Positions 34,260 to 41,861 of a stretch of 64,000 nt of DNA are shown here, piece after piece. Where the stretch lies: assembly GCA_000721375.1 (NCBI GenBank), contig JOGW01000021.1, positions 240,486 to 304,485 of the forward strand, given 5' to 3'. A program made the translations under genes and the position numbers. The notes below the pieces were generated by a model, which worked only from the letters and a program-made list of their open reading frames with translations, had not been told where the DNA came from and searched no databases. The stretch comes from Streptomyces sp. NRRL B-3428. Lineage in GTDB: Bacteria > Actinomycetota > Actinomycetes > Streptomycetales > Streptomycetaceae. Positions within the stretch are counted from its first letter, which is position 1, and every line of letters begins with the position of its first letter.

Positions 34260-34562
34260 ATGCACCGGCCCGACCCGAGAATTGTCGAACGCACCACCTT
34301 CGTGCCCCGCGACCCCGGGCGCGGTTCCGCAGACCGCCGGATCCGCGACGCCGACATACGCGGCTCCGGCACCTCGTCCCTTCGGACATCCATCAGCAGG
34401 GCACTCCCGCGCCCTGCAGTCATGAGGGACGGGGCACGCGAGGAGACGCCAATTGGGGTCCGCGTCTTCTCGTCGCAGGGGCCCCTGGCGATGTTCATCG
34501 GATTCCCGCCAGGGGCCGCTGCCCGGCAGATGCCGTACGGGGCAGGCGGAACTGCCCTATGA
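34260..34562 (+). CDS. Hypothetical protein (100 aa) coupled to acetyltransferase-like gene
   Basis: Begins at an ATG with an unusually strong AAAGGAGG site at good spacing, and its TGA overlaps the ATG of the next gene (ATGA). These two signals support translation although third-position GC is lower than in neighbours. The sequence is Arg-rich, starting MHRPDPRIVERTTF, with no domain recognised. It may act mainly as a coupling leader. Confidence 0.5.
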   Translation: MHRPDPRIVERTTFVPRDPGRGSADRRIRDADIRGSGTSSLRTSISRALPRPAVMRDGAREETPIGVRVFSSQGPLAMFIGFPPGAAARQMPYGAGGTAL

Positions 34563-35107
34563 GAGCGCAGCGAACCGCCGCCGAACGGCCGCCCTCATGG
34601 GACCGGGGCCCCTCGGCCTGGGAGGGGGAGCGGGTCCGCCCGCTGACCCGGTGCCAGGTCATCGACCGGCTACCGGACCTCGGCGCCCTGTACGCGGCCA
34701 ACTGCGGCGCGGAGAACGGGCGGACGGACGACCTGACCCGGGACTTCCTGTGGCGCCTGTCGACCGACCTGCGCCGCCCGGGGTTCGGTCTGCTGATCGC
34801 GGAGAACACGGCGATGACAGCGTGCGCCTATGGATTTCCGCTGCGCAGAGGGCTGTTCGAGATCAGAGAGATCATCGTGCCGCGCCGGGTGCGACAGCTC
34901 TCCCCGCACCTCGAGCGGAACCTGGCCCGGCGGCTGCAGCGGCGGCTGCTCGCCGACCACGGTCGTGCCACCGGTGTCTGCGTCGTCGACCGCAGCGACG
35001 AGTGGACCCTTGCGGCACTGCGCTCCTGGGGCTGGCGGGACGCCCCGCACCATGCGTACGGGATACCGCTGTGGTCTCCCCGCTGCGCCCTGCTGCTCGA
35101 TCCGTGA
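34559..35107 (+). CDS. GNAT-like acetyltransferase homologue
   Basis: 182 residues. It resembles the other acetyltransferase at 37555-38115: similar N-terminal helices (ALYAANCGAENG, LTRDFLWRLSTDLRR), TACAYGFPLRRG, a central EIREIIVPRRVRQLS, and a C-terminal AALRSWGWRDAPH. The acetyl-CoA loop is degenerate (no Q/R-x-x-G-x-G/A), so it may be inactive or bind something else. The ATG overlaps the preceding small gene. The stop lies in a 22-bp tandem duplication. Confidence 0.65.
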   Translation: MRAQRTAAERPPSWDRGPSAWEGERVRPLTRCQVIDRLPDLGALYAANCGAENGRTDDLTRDFLWRLSTDLRRPGFGLLIAENTAMTACAYGFPLRRGLFEIREIIVPRRVRQLSPHLERNLARRLQRRLLADHGRATGVCVVDRSDEWTLAALRSWGWRDAPHHAYGIPLWSPRCALLLDP

Positions 35108-35182
35108 CCGGCCGCTGCTCGACCCGTGACCGGCCGCTGCGCGGCCGCTTCCGGAGCCGGCCGCTACTCGGTCGCTTCCGGA
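35092..35182 (+). repeat. 22-bp tandem duplication at the ends of two convergent genes
   Basis: Two copies of a 22-bp unit (35092-35113 and 35114-35135; one mismatch) followed by two degenerate copies reaching into the 3' end of the next gene. The upstream gene's TGA lies in the first unit. Confidence 0.75.
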
Positions 35183-35913
35183 GCGGGGATGACGGCGGTG
35201 TCGAACGTGCCGTCGACCACCCGACGGGCGAGTTCCGTCAGATGCAGATGATGGGAGCGCGCGTAGGAGCGGAACGCGTGGAAGGCCTCGTCGACGGAGG
35301 TGTTCCAGCGCTCGGACAGCACGCCCTTGACCTGTTCCACCAGGATGCGGCTGGTGAGCGCGGTGTTCAGCTGGGTGTTCTCGACGTGGGACCGCTCCAG
35401 CGTGCGCTGCTGCAGGATCGTGATCGTGGCGACGTCGGCGAGCCCCTGGGCGAGGGCGACGTCGTCCGCTCCCAGATGGCTGTCGGTGCGCTGGAAGAGG
35501 TTCAGGGCGCCGACCACCCGGTCACGCAGCCGCAGCGGAATGGCATGGGTCATGAGGAAGCCGATCTCGCGGGCGCGCGGAGTGAACCGGGGCCAGTCGA
35601 CGGCCGCCTCGGGACGCCTCAGATCGATGTTCGTCCGGGGCGCTCCGCTGCGGAAGCACTCCATGCACGGCCCCTGGTCGTGCTGGCGGGCGAACAGTTC
35701 GAGGAGCCGTGTGTGCTCGTCCGACGCGGCGATGACCTGGAGTTCACCCTGCGAGTCGGCGAGCAGGATGCCCGCGGCCGAGACGTCGAGGAGCTCCACG
35801 CAGCGCGCGGAGAGCCTTTGCAGAAGATCGAGTACGTCGAAGTCGTCGATGAGCGAGTCCGCGATCTCGACGAACACCTCGGCGAGGCGCTGCTCCCGGG
35901 CCATGTTGATCAT
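35164..35913 (-). CDS. GAF-ANTAR protein, second of a coupled pair
   Basis: 249 residues. GAF domain (about 15-165: LAEVFVEIADSLIDDFDVLD, RCVELLDVSAAGILLADSQG, QGPCMECFRSG, VVGALNLFQR) followed by a C-terminal ANTAR RNA-binding helix bundle (about 180-235: LTSRILVEQVKGVLSERWNT, DEAFHAFRSYARSHHLHLTE). ANTAR domains stop transcription termination by binding paired hexaloop hairpins. The Cys pair in GPCMEC could sense redox or metal. Its ATG (35913) overlaps the stop of the preceding GAF-ANTAR gene. Confidence 0.87.
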   Translation of the reverse strand: MINMAREQRLAEVFVEIADSLIDDFDVLDLLQRLSARCVELLDVSAAGILLADSQGELQVIAASDEHTRLLELFARQHDQGPCMECFRSGAPRTNIDLRRPEAAVDWPRFTPRAREIGFLMTHAIPLRLRDRVVGALNLFQRTDSHLGADDVALAQGLADVATITILQQRTLERSHVENTQLNTALTSRILVEQVKGVLSERWNTSVDEAFHAFRSYARSHHLHLTELARRVVDGTFDTAVIPAPEATE

Positions 35914-36737
35914 CCCTCTCCACCGGCGGGCGAATGGGGCCCGTTCCCATCGTCCCCGAATCGCAGCCGACGGGCCACGATGTCCTGCGCGACGTCCCCG
36001 AGCGGACGCTCGCTGCTGTAGGCGTAGGCACGCAGCCGCACCAGGGCCTGCGCCAGCGTCGTGCCCAGCTGGACGCTGACCATGCCGGTCGCCTGATGCA
36101 CCACCGCCCGGTGCAGCCCTTCGGCCGGCCACAGGTGCTCGTCGTCGTAGCTCTCGGGGGACCGGCCGTTCGCGACGGCCCCCCCGTTCGCGACGGACCC
36201 GCCGTTCACGACGCGCCCGCCCCTCCCGGTGAGCCGCGCGGTCGGCCCCCGGTCGCCGAGCAGCGCCGCGATCAGCGCGGAGATCAGCGTGTTCGCATCA
36301 TCGAGCTGCCGGGTGCTGATGGTGCGGTCCCCGTCGCACAGCAGAGTCAGCAGGCCGAGCTGTGCGCCGCCCAGGGCGAGCGGGAAACAGCACACACCGT
36401 GCACTCCGAGGTCCTGTGCGGCCGGCAGCAGCACGGGCCACCGGTCCGGCCGCACGCGCCGCAGGTCCGGTTCCAGTACGGGGATCCCGGCGCGCGCGGC
36501 GTCGGGACCCGGCCCTTCGCCGAGTGTGAACTGCAACTCCTCGAACCGCAGGCTCAGTTCGGGGAAGCTCCACAGGGGCTCGGGCACCCACGTACCGCGC
36601 CCCCCTGCCGGCAGCTGGGAGAAGACGGACACGGAGAGCCCTTGGACACCGAGTGCCCGCGCACCCGCCTCCGCGGGGTCGCTGCCGCTGCCGGGGCGCA
36701 GGGACCGCAGGGCCTCAGCCATACCGTCGCTGGTCAC
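35910..36737 (-). CDS. GAF-ANTAR protein, first of a coupled pair
   Basis: 275 residues. GAF domain (about 25-170: LGVQGLSVSVFSQL, FTLGEGPGPDAARAG, GVHGVCCFPLALGGAQLGLL), a linker with VNGG/VANGG repeats (about 185-205), and a C-terminal ANTAR domain (about 220-265: LHRAVVHQATGMVSVQLGTT, ALVRLRAYAYSSERPLGDVA). Start GTG with CGGAG upstream; ATG at 36722 is possible. Translationally coupled to a second GAF-ANTAR protein, suggesting a hetero-oligomer. Confidence 0.84.
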   Translation of the reverse strand: MTSDGMAEALRSLRPGSGSDPAEAGARALGVQGLSVSVFSQLPAGGRGTWVPEPLWSFPELSLRFEELQFTLGEGPGPDAARAGIPVLEPDLRRVRPDRWPVLLPAAQDLGVHGVCCFPLALGGAQLGLLTLLCDGDRTISTRQLDDANTLISALIAALLGDRGPTARLTGRGGRVVNGGSVANGGAVANGRSPESYDDEHLWPAEGLHRAVVHQATGMVSVQLGTTLAQALVRLRAYAYSSERPLGDVAQDIVARRLRFGDDGNGPHSPAGGEG

Positions 36738-36801
36738 CAGTCTCCGATCCGCCGCGTCCGGTGCCTTCCTGCACGGGGCGCGGACCGGTACCCGGCGAAC
36801 A

Positions 36802-37221
36802 CTACGCGCTCCTGAACCGACCCACCCGGGAGCCTGCTCCGGGTGCGCCGACCGCACCGCGCCAGGCGTCCCTCGCGCTCGCGTACCCCGGGAACCGGCC
36901 GTCGAGTCCGCCGGCCCGGAACACAAGGCCGATCGCCGGCCTCGTGTAGACGACCCGGACCCAGCCGCGCCGTGCCAGGGAGTCGGTCCACGCGTCGCAC
37001 AGCGGCTGCAGGATGCTGCCGTCCGCGAAGGTGACCTCGCTGAGGTCGACGATGAGACACAGTTGCCCGACGCCCGTACGCGCCTCGATCAGGTCCTTTG
37101 CGACCGGAGCCACGGTGGTCAGATCCAGCTCTCCGCGGGCGGTGACCACACGGCAGCCCGCGAAGGCGGCGGACCGGCGCAACTGGTCGTAGGGCCCGGG
37201 TAGTTCGCGATAGCGGTTCAT
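36802..37221 (-). CDS. STAS domain anti-sigma factor antagonist
   Basis: 139 residues. STAS fold: CRVVTARGELDLTTVAPVAK, LCLIVDLSEVTFADGSILQPL with the Ser that is phosphorylated in SpoIIAA/RsbV types (FADGS), then RRGWVRVVYTRPAI. Members bind anti-sigma kinases and so release a sigma factor of the SigB/SigF group. No kinase gene adjoins, so the partner is elsewhere. ATG at 37221 with GGAGGAG nine bases upstream. Confidence 0.85.
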   Translation of the reverse strand: MNRYRELPGPYDQLRRSAAFAGCRVVTARGELDLTTVAPVAKDLIEARTGVGQLCLIVDLSEVTFADGSILQPLCDAWTDSLARRGWVRVVYTRPAIGLVFRAGGLDGRFPGYASARDAWRGAVGAPGAGSRVGRFRSA

Positions 37222-37387
37222 CCGCCCCATCTCCTCCGGCAAGACCATGCTGAGGGCGCAGAGCCTCTGTTGCGCGGAAGGAACTGCACGGAGAGGGCCG
37301 GGGCTGGGGCGACCGCCTTTCGAGCGTACTCGGGTGCGGGCGAGACGGCGGCGTTACGGGGAAGGCCCATCGGAAGCGGGCTTCGCC

Positions 37388-37482
37388 GGTCGCGCTGGTT
37401 GTGGTGGTCGGGGTGGTCCTGGTGGTCGCGCTGGTTGTGGTGGTCGGGGTGGTCCTCGTGGTCGCGCTGGTCCTGGTGGTCC
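37388..37482 (+). repeat. 36-bp tandem repeat (GGTCGCGCTGGT units)
   Basis: Two full 36-bp units and a partial third in a region without a credible gene. On the plus strand it would read as runs of Val/Leu, and on the minus strand as Asp-His-Gln repeats. Neither frame has a ribosome-binding site. Confidence 0.75.
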
Positions 37483-37554
37483 CGCCGGCGGTGGCCGCAG
37501 CCGTTCCCGGCTTCCATCGGCGCACCGCCAGCCGAGTCCCGGGCGCACCCGACC

Positions 37555-38115
37555 TCACCGCACGGGCCGGCGCACCCACACCTCGCGGTCCGGCTCCTGC
37601 GGATCCGTCCCCGTGGACCGCAGACCGTCCCAGCCCCAGGCGCTGAGCAGTCTCCCGATCCCGGCCGTGCTCGTGCCCGGGTCCAGACCGGCCACCACCA
37701 GGTCCTCGGGGTGGCGCGAGAGCAGCAGTTCCCCCATGCGCGTCGCGACGCCGCGGCGGCGGTGGGCGGGCAGCACCATCAGCTCCGCGAGCGCGAACAC
37801 CCGCCCGGACGCGGTGAGTTCCTCGATACGGGGTGTCACCTCGACGGGGAAGCCGGCCCACCACGCCCCGTCGCGCTCCAGGCGGTAGCCGTAGGCGCAG
37901 CCGACGAGTCCGGTCGCATCGGCGACGGCCATGTCGAAACCGTCGTGCTGCATGTGCTGTTGGAAGCGGTGCAGAAACTCCGTCCGGTCCCGGAACTCCG
38001 CTCCCGCGGCGCCCCGGTACGCCGTCACGTAGAGATCGGCCACGGCTTCGCGCTGCTGCTCCGCCTGCCACCGCGTGAGCCTGCGCAGATACACCTCGGC
38101 CATCCGGACTCCCAT
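37555..38115 (-). CDS. GNAT family N-acetyltransferase
   Basis: 186 residues. N-terminal helices (WQAEQQREAVADLYVTAYRG, EFLHRFQQHMQHDGFDMAVA), LVGCAYGYRLERDGAWW, then ALAELMVLPAHRRRGVATRM with the acetyl-CoA loop R-R-R-G-V-A, and VAGLDPGTSTAGIGRLLSAW. The acceptor is unknown. ATG at 38115 has GGGAG six bases upstream; ATG at 38103 is also possible. Homologous to the degenerate copy at 34559-35107. Confidence 0.87.
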   Translation of the reverse strand: MGVRMAEVYLRRLTRWQAEQQREAVADLYVTAYRGAAGAEFRDRTEFLHRFQQHMQHDGFDMAVADATGLVGCAYGYRLERDGAWWAGFPVEVTPRIEELTASGRVFALAELMVLPAHRRRGVATRMGELLLSRHPEDLVVAGLDPGTSTAGIGRLLSAWGWDGLRSTGTDPQEPDREVWVRRPVR

Positions 38116-38170
38116 CGAGCGCTCCCTTCGTCGCGTCCCGACTCGGCGGGCCCAACCCGGTGGGCCCGAC

Positions 38171-38458
38171 TCAGCCGACCCGCTTGTGCGTACTGCGGTC
38201 GCGACGGCGCCGGGCAGGGTGCCGCCCCCGGCCTCCGTCGCGGTGGTCGTGACGTTCGGCCGGGGTGAGCGGCGCCGCGGGCGGCGGGCCGGTGTCTTCC
38301 GGTACGGAGGGCGGCCGATGACCGGGCCGGTAGGGGCTGTAGGTACGCAAGGCGATCCTTTCGGCGTGCTGTGCGTTGAGGCGGTGGATCACATACGCGG
38401 CGACGCTGATCAGCAGCAGCAGGGCCGTTGTGGCCAGAGCGGTGTCCATGCCGGTCAC
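38171..38458 (-). CDS. Small single-pass membrane protein coupled to DUF5994 copy 3
   Basis: 95 residues. One transmembrane helix near the N-terminus (about 5-24: TALATTALLLLISVAAYVIH), then a basic cytoplasmic tail rich in His and Arg. The GTG start overlaps the TGA of the DUF5994 gene (GTGA); ATG at 38449 is an alternative. No family recognised. Confidence 0.6.
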   Translation of the reverse strand: MTGMDTALATTALLLLISVAAYVIHRLNAQHAERIALRTYSPYRPGHRPPSVPEDTGPPPAAPLTPAERHDHRDGGRGRHPARRRRDRSTHKRVG

Positions 38459-39024
38459 GACCCCGCGACCAGAGGGACGGCGTGGGTCGAGGTCGCGCCG
38501 CCCTCGTACTCCCAGGACTCCTGCGGGCTCTGCATCCGGTCTGCGACGGCGATGTCCTGGTGCCGGGCGATCTCGGCGGCGATCTCGGCGGCGACGAGAG
38601 CGGTCGCGGTCAGCGGGGGCCCGTCGGGATCGCTGGCGGCGGCCATGAGCCGGTGCGCGGCCGCGGTATCCGTCTCGGGCGGGATGACCAGGAGGTCCCA
38701 GCGGCCGACCCCGTACGACAGCAACAGCAGCTTGTGCGGGTCGAGTTCGGGTGTGAACCAGCCGATCTTCAGAACGCGGTCGCCGACGGTCACCCGGCGT
38801 GGCACGACCGGCCAGAGCATCGGATTGACGGCCACGCGGGTGATACGTCCCCACAGGGGATCGAGCACGGCCGCCAATGTGCGGAGCTCGACTGTCAGGT
38901 CGCGTGAGCGGGGCCACCAGGCACCGTCGAGCAGGCCATGGCCGGTGGGGGATTTCAGCGCCACACGGGCGGCAGGGGTGGGAGGTGGAGGAGCGCTGCG
39001 GAGGGACGTGATGGTCGCGGACAT
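38455..39024 (-). CDS. DUF5994 family protein, copy 3
   Basis: 189 residues. Family core: VALKSPTGHGLLDGAWWPRS, RDLTVELRTLAAVLDPLWGR, ITRVAVNPMLWPVVPRRVTV, KIGWFTPELDPHKLLLLSYG, GRWDLLVIPPETDTAAAHRL. It has a longer C-terminal extension than the other copies (about 150-189). ATG at 39024 chosen; an upstream ATG would add 36 residues without a ribosome-binding site. Coupled to a small membrane protein. Confidence 0.8.
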   Translation of the reverse strand: MSATITSLRSAPPPPTPAARVALKSPTGHGLLDGAWWPRSRDLTVELRTLAAVLDPLWGRITRVAVNPMLWPVVPRRVTVGDRVLKIGWFTPELDPHKLLLLSYGVGRWDLLVIPPETDTAAAHRLMAAASDPDGPPLTATALVAAEIAAEIARHQDIAVADRMQSPQESWEYEGGATSTHAVPLVAGS

Positions 39025-39532
39025 GATGCGGACCCGTCTTCGGAGCGGCACGGCGGCCGTCCCGATGCCATTGCTCACCGAGGACGAGACCCGCGTGGAT
39101 GCCGGAGTGCGAAGTGCCCTTGGTCCCTCCACGGTACTCCTGTGGGTGGCACCGATGACGAGTGCGTTCTCGGCCCGTTCACGTCAGGCAAGTCCTGCGG
39201 GTCCGGCTTTCGTTACCCGGGCGGGTCCCTGAGGAGCCAGGCCTTGAGGAGCGGACCCACGAACTGTCGGGCTCACGTCGCAATCGGGTCATCCTCGGAC
39301 ACCTGGGCAGCTCGGCACTCTGGGCGTCACCGCGTCGGGCCTGGCGGGGGTCGTACGGCGGATGGCGCAAAGCGGCCCGTACGGCGCCGTGGTCCGCCGC
39401 GTGTGTGCTTCGCTCGGCATGAGCGGCCCGGCAACGGCGGCGGGGCGTGCACCAGGACGCAGACAGCACGGCGCCGAGCACCGGTCCAGGGGTTCATGAC
39501 GCCGGTCCAGGGGTCATGAGGGGAGCGCCCGT
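39025..39532. other. Divergent intergenic region between DUF5994 copy 3 and reductase gene
   Basis: 508 bases with no convincing gene; the open frames here have poor codon bias. Just before the reductase start there is an imperfect 20-bp direct duplication (39481-39520; CCGGTCCAGGGG units). Confidence 0.4.
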
Positions 39533-40660
39533 ATGTCCGTGCACCCATGGACCGGGCCGGGGACGCCGCCGCCCGCATCAAGCCGTACGAGCGGGTGGCC
39601 CGGCGCGAGAGCCGCGCTGGCGGCCGTCTCCTGGCTGACCAGCCCGCTCACTGTGGACGACTACCTCGGCCTGATCGACCCGCTGTGGTCGGCGCGGCAT
39701 CCCGCGGCCCGGGTCACCGCCGTACGCCGGGAGGCAGCCGGCGCCGCCACGCTGGTGATCCGGCCGGGCAGGGGCTGGCAGGGGCATCGCGCCGGTCAGT
39801 ATCTGCCGGTCGGGGTCGAGATCGACGGCGTACGGCACTGGCGTACGTACTCGATCACCTCACCACCCGGCGACGAGCTGACGATCACCGTGAAAGCCCA
39901 CCCCGAGGGCCGGGTCTCCCCGCACCTGGTGCACCGGACCGGGCCCGGAACCGTGCTGCGGATCGGCCCGGCACAGGGTGAGTTCGTCCTGCCGAGCCCG
40001 CTGCCCGGCCGCCTGCTCTTCCTGACGGCCGGTAGCGGCATCACGCCCGTCATGGGAATGCTGCGCACCCTCGCCCGCCGGCGCGCCGGGGCCCCGGACA
40101 CTCTCCTCCTGCACAGCGCACCGTCCGCGCAGGAATGCCTTTTCCGTGCCGAACTCGACTCCCTGGGTGACGAGTTGCCCTGGCTGACCGTCCGCCTGAA
40201 CTGGACGCGTACGCACGGAAGGCTCGCGGCGGACCGGATCGGCGGACTCTGTCCGGACTGGCGGCAGCGGGATGCCTGGGTGTGCGGACCGGCGGGGCTG
40301 CTCGAACTCGCCGTACGGCATTGGGCTGCGGCAGGTGTGCGGGAGCGGCTGGCGGTGGAGCGTTTCCACCTGGCGTCCCTGCTGCCGCCGAGGGCCGGTG
40401 CCGTCGGCGGTCAGGTGCGGTTCCACCGCAGCGGGGTCGAGGTGGTGGCGGCGGCCGACGCGCCCCTCCTCGTGACCGGCGAATCGGCGGGCGTACTCAT
40501 GCCTCATGGGTGCAGGCGCGGGCTGTGCTTCGGCTGCCTCGCTCCGCTCCTCGACGGCCGCGTACGCGATCTGCGGACCGGTGAACTGCACGGCGAACCG
40601 GGTGAGTTGATCCAGACCTGCGTCAACGGCGCCGCAGGGAACCTCGTCCTCGACCTGTGA
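39533..40660 (+). CDS. Ferredoxin reductase-like oxidoreductase with C-terminal 2Fe-2S domain (Rv3230c-like)
   Basis: 375 residues. FAD domain (RTYSITSPPG at about 105), NAD(P)H domain (LLFLTAGSGITPVMGMLRTL, VCGPAGLLE), and a plant-type ferredoxin domain with ligands C-x4-C-x2-C (PHGCRRGLCFGC) and a final Cys in LIQTCVNG. It passes electrons from NAD(P)H to the adjacent desaturase; in mycobacteria Rv3230c does this for DesA3. GAGGGGAG precedes the ATG. The next gene starts 28 bases downstream, so one operon. Confidence 0.92.
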   Translation: MSVHPWTGPGTPPPASSRTSGWPGARAALAAVSWLTSPLTVDDYLGLIDPLWSARHPAARVTAVRREAAGAATLVIRPGRGWQGHRAGQYLPVGVEIDGVRHWRTYSITSPPGDELTITVKAHPEGRVSPHLVHRTGPGTVLRIGPAQGEFVLPSPLPGRLLFLTAGSGITPVMGMLRTLARRRAGAPDTLLLHSAPSAQECLFRAELDSLGDELPWLTVRLNWTRTHGRLAADRIGGLCPDWRQRDAWVCGPAGLLELAVRHWAAAGVRERLAVERFHLASLLPPRAGAVGGQVRFHRSGVEVVAAADAPLLVTGESAGVLMPHGCRRGLCFGCLAPLLDGRVRDLRTGELHGEPGELIQTCVNGAAGNLVLDL

Positions 40661-40688
40661 GACATCAGAGCTCTCCGAGGAGGCTCCC

Positions 40689-41861
40689 ATGCCCATCCCC
40701 ACTCATGCCGATCAGGCCGATCAGGCCGAACAAACGGAACTGTTGGGTCGTGAACTCGACCGTCTCCGCGCCGAAGTCCTCGCAGCCCGAGGAGCTGAGG
40801 ACGCCCGCTACATCCGTACGGTGATCGCCGTGCAGCGCGGTTGCGAGGCGGGCGGCAGGCTCGCGCTCGCCGTCTCCCTGTTCCCGCCCGCCTGGGTGGC
40901 GGGCACCGCCCTGCTCGCGGTCGCCAAGACCCTGGAGAACATGGAGCTGGGTCACAACATCCTGCACGGCCAGTGGGACTGGCTGGGCGACCCGGCGATC
41001 CACTCGGCCACCTGGGAGTGGGACTTCGCCACCCCGTCCGACGCCTGGAAACACACCCACAACCATCTGCACCACACGTATACCAACATCGTCGGCCGCG
41101 ACCGCGACCTCGGCTACACCGTCCTGCGCATGAGCCCGGACCAGCCCTGGCGCCCCGACCACCTGCTCCAGCCGCTGTACGTCGTCCTGCTCGCGCCCCT
41201 CTTCGAATGGGGCATCGCCCTGTACGACCTGGAGGCCGACGCGGTGCCGGCGGGCCGCAAGAGCGTGCGCGCCTTCCTGGGCGACCTGACCGGCCTGGTC
41301 CGCAAGGCATTTCACCAGGCGGCCAAGGACTACGTTCTGTTCCCGCTTCTGGCCGGACCCTCCGCGCTGCCCTGCCTGCTCGGCAACCTCACCGCCACCG
41401 CCGCCCGCAACATCTGGGCGCAGACGGTCATCTTCTGCGGCCACTTCCCCGGCGACGTACAGACCTTCACCGAGGACCGGCTCGACGGTGAGAGCCGCGG
41501 CGAGTGGTACCTGCGCCAGATCCAGGGCTCGGCGAACATCGAGGGCGGGCCGCTCCTGCACCTCCTCTCGGGCAACCTCAGCCACCAGATCGAGCACCAT
41601 CTCTTCCCCGACCTGCCCAGCAACCGCTACGCCCAACTGGCGCCGCGTGTACGGGAGATATGTGCTCGTTACGGTCTCCCGTACGTCAGCGGACCGCTGT
41701 GGCGCCAGTACGCGTCCATGTGGGGCCGCGTACTGCGCCACGCCCTGCCTTCGGGCGGGGCGGTCCCGGGACGGACGGTCAGGTACGGCGAGCCGCTACC
41801 CGGTCCGGCGTGGGCCAACGAACGTCGTGCACCCAGCCGAGCCGTTCGAGCAGGCGGATGA
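40689..41861 (+). CDS. desA3: Membrane fatty acid desaturase, DesA3-like
   Basis: 390 residues. Three histidine boxes bind the di-iron centre: HNILH (about 94), HNHLHH (about 125) and HQIEHH (about 305). Long stretches such as KTLENMELGHNILHGQWDW, IHSATWEWDF and FCGHFP match recalled mycobacterial DesA3, a stearoyl-CoA delta-9 desaturase. Electron supply comes from the reductase directly upstream. GAGGAGG precedes the ATG. The last 83 bases overlap the end of the convergent second desaturase gene. Confidence 0.93.
   Translation: MPIPTHADQADQAEQTELLGRELDRLRAEVLAARGAEDARYIRTVIAVQRGCEAGGRLALAVSLFPPAWVAGTALLAVAKTLENMELGHNILHGQWDWLGDPAIHSATWEWDFATPSDAWKHTHNHLHHTYTNIVGRDRDLGYTVLRMSPDQPWRPDHLLQPLYVVLLAPLFEWGIALYDLEADAVPAGRKSVRAFLGDLTGLVRKAFHQAAKDYVLFPLLAGPSALPCLLGNLTATAARNIWAQTVIFCGHFPGDVQTFTEDRLDGESRGEWYLRQIQGSANIEGGPLLHLLSGNLSHQIEHHLFPDLPSNRYAQLAPRVREICARYGLPYVSGPLWRQYASMWGRVLRHALPSGGAVPGRTVRYGEPLPGPAWANERRAPSRAVRAGG

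Noticed and set aside
34064..34558. N-terminal extension of the acetyltransferase-like gene up to 34064
   Set aside because: It would overlap the DUF5994 gene, and the ATG at 34559 is precisely placed for coupling to the small upstream gene.
37388..37482. Possible CRISPR-like array
   Set aside because: Units are directly adjacent with no spacers, and no cas genes are present. The other tandem duplications fail for the same reason.
37218..37646. Frames coding Val-rich (plus) or Asp/His/Gln-rich (minus) repeats
   Set aside because: Generated by the 36-bp tandem repeat; neither has a ribosome-binding site or normal codon bias.
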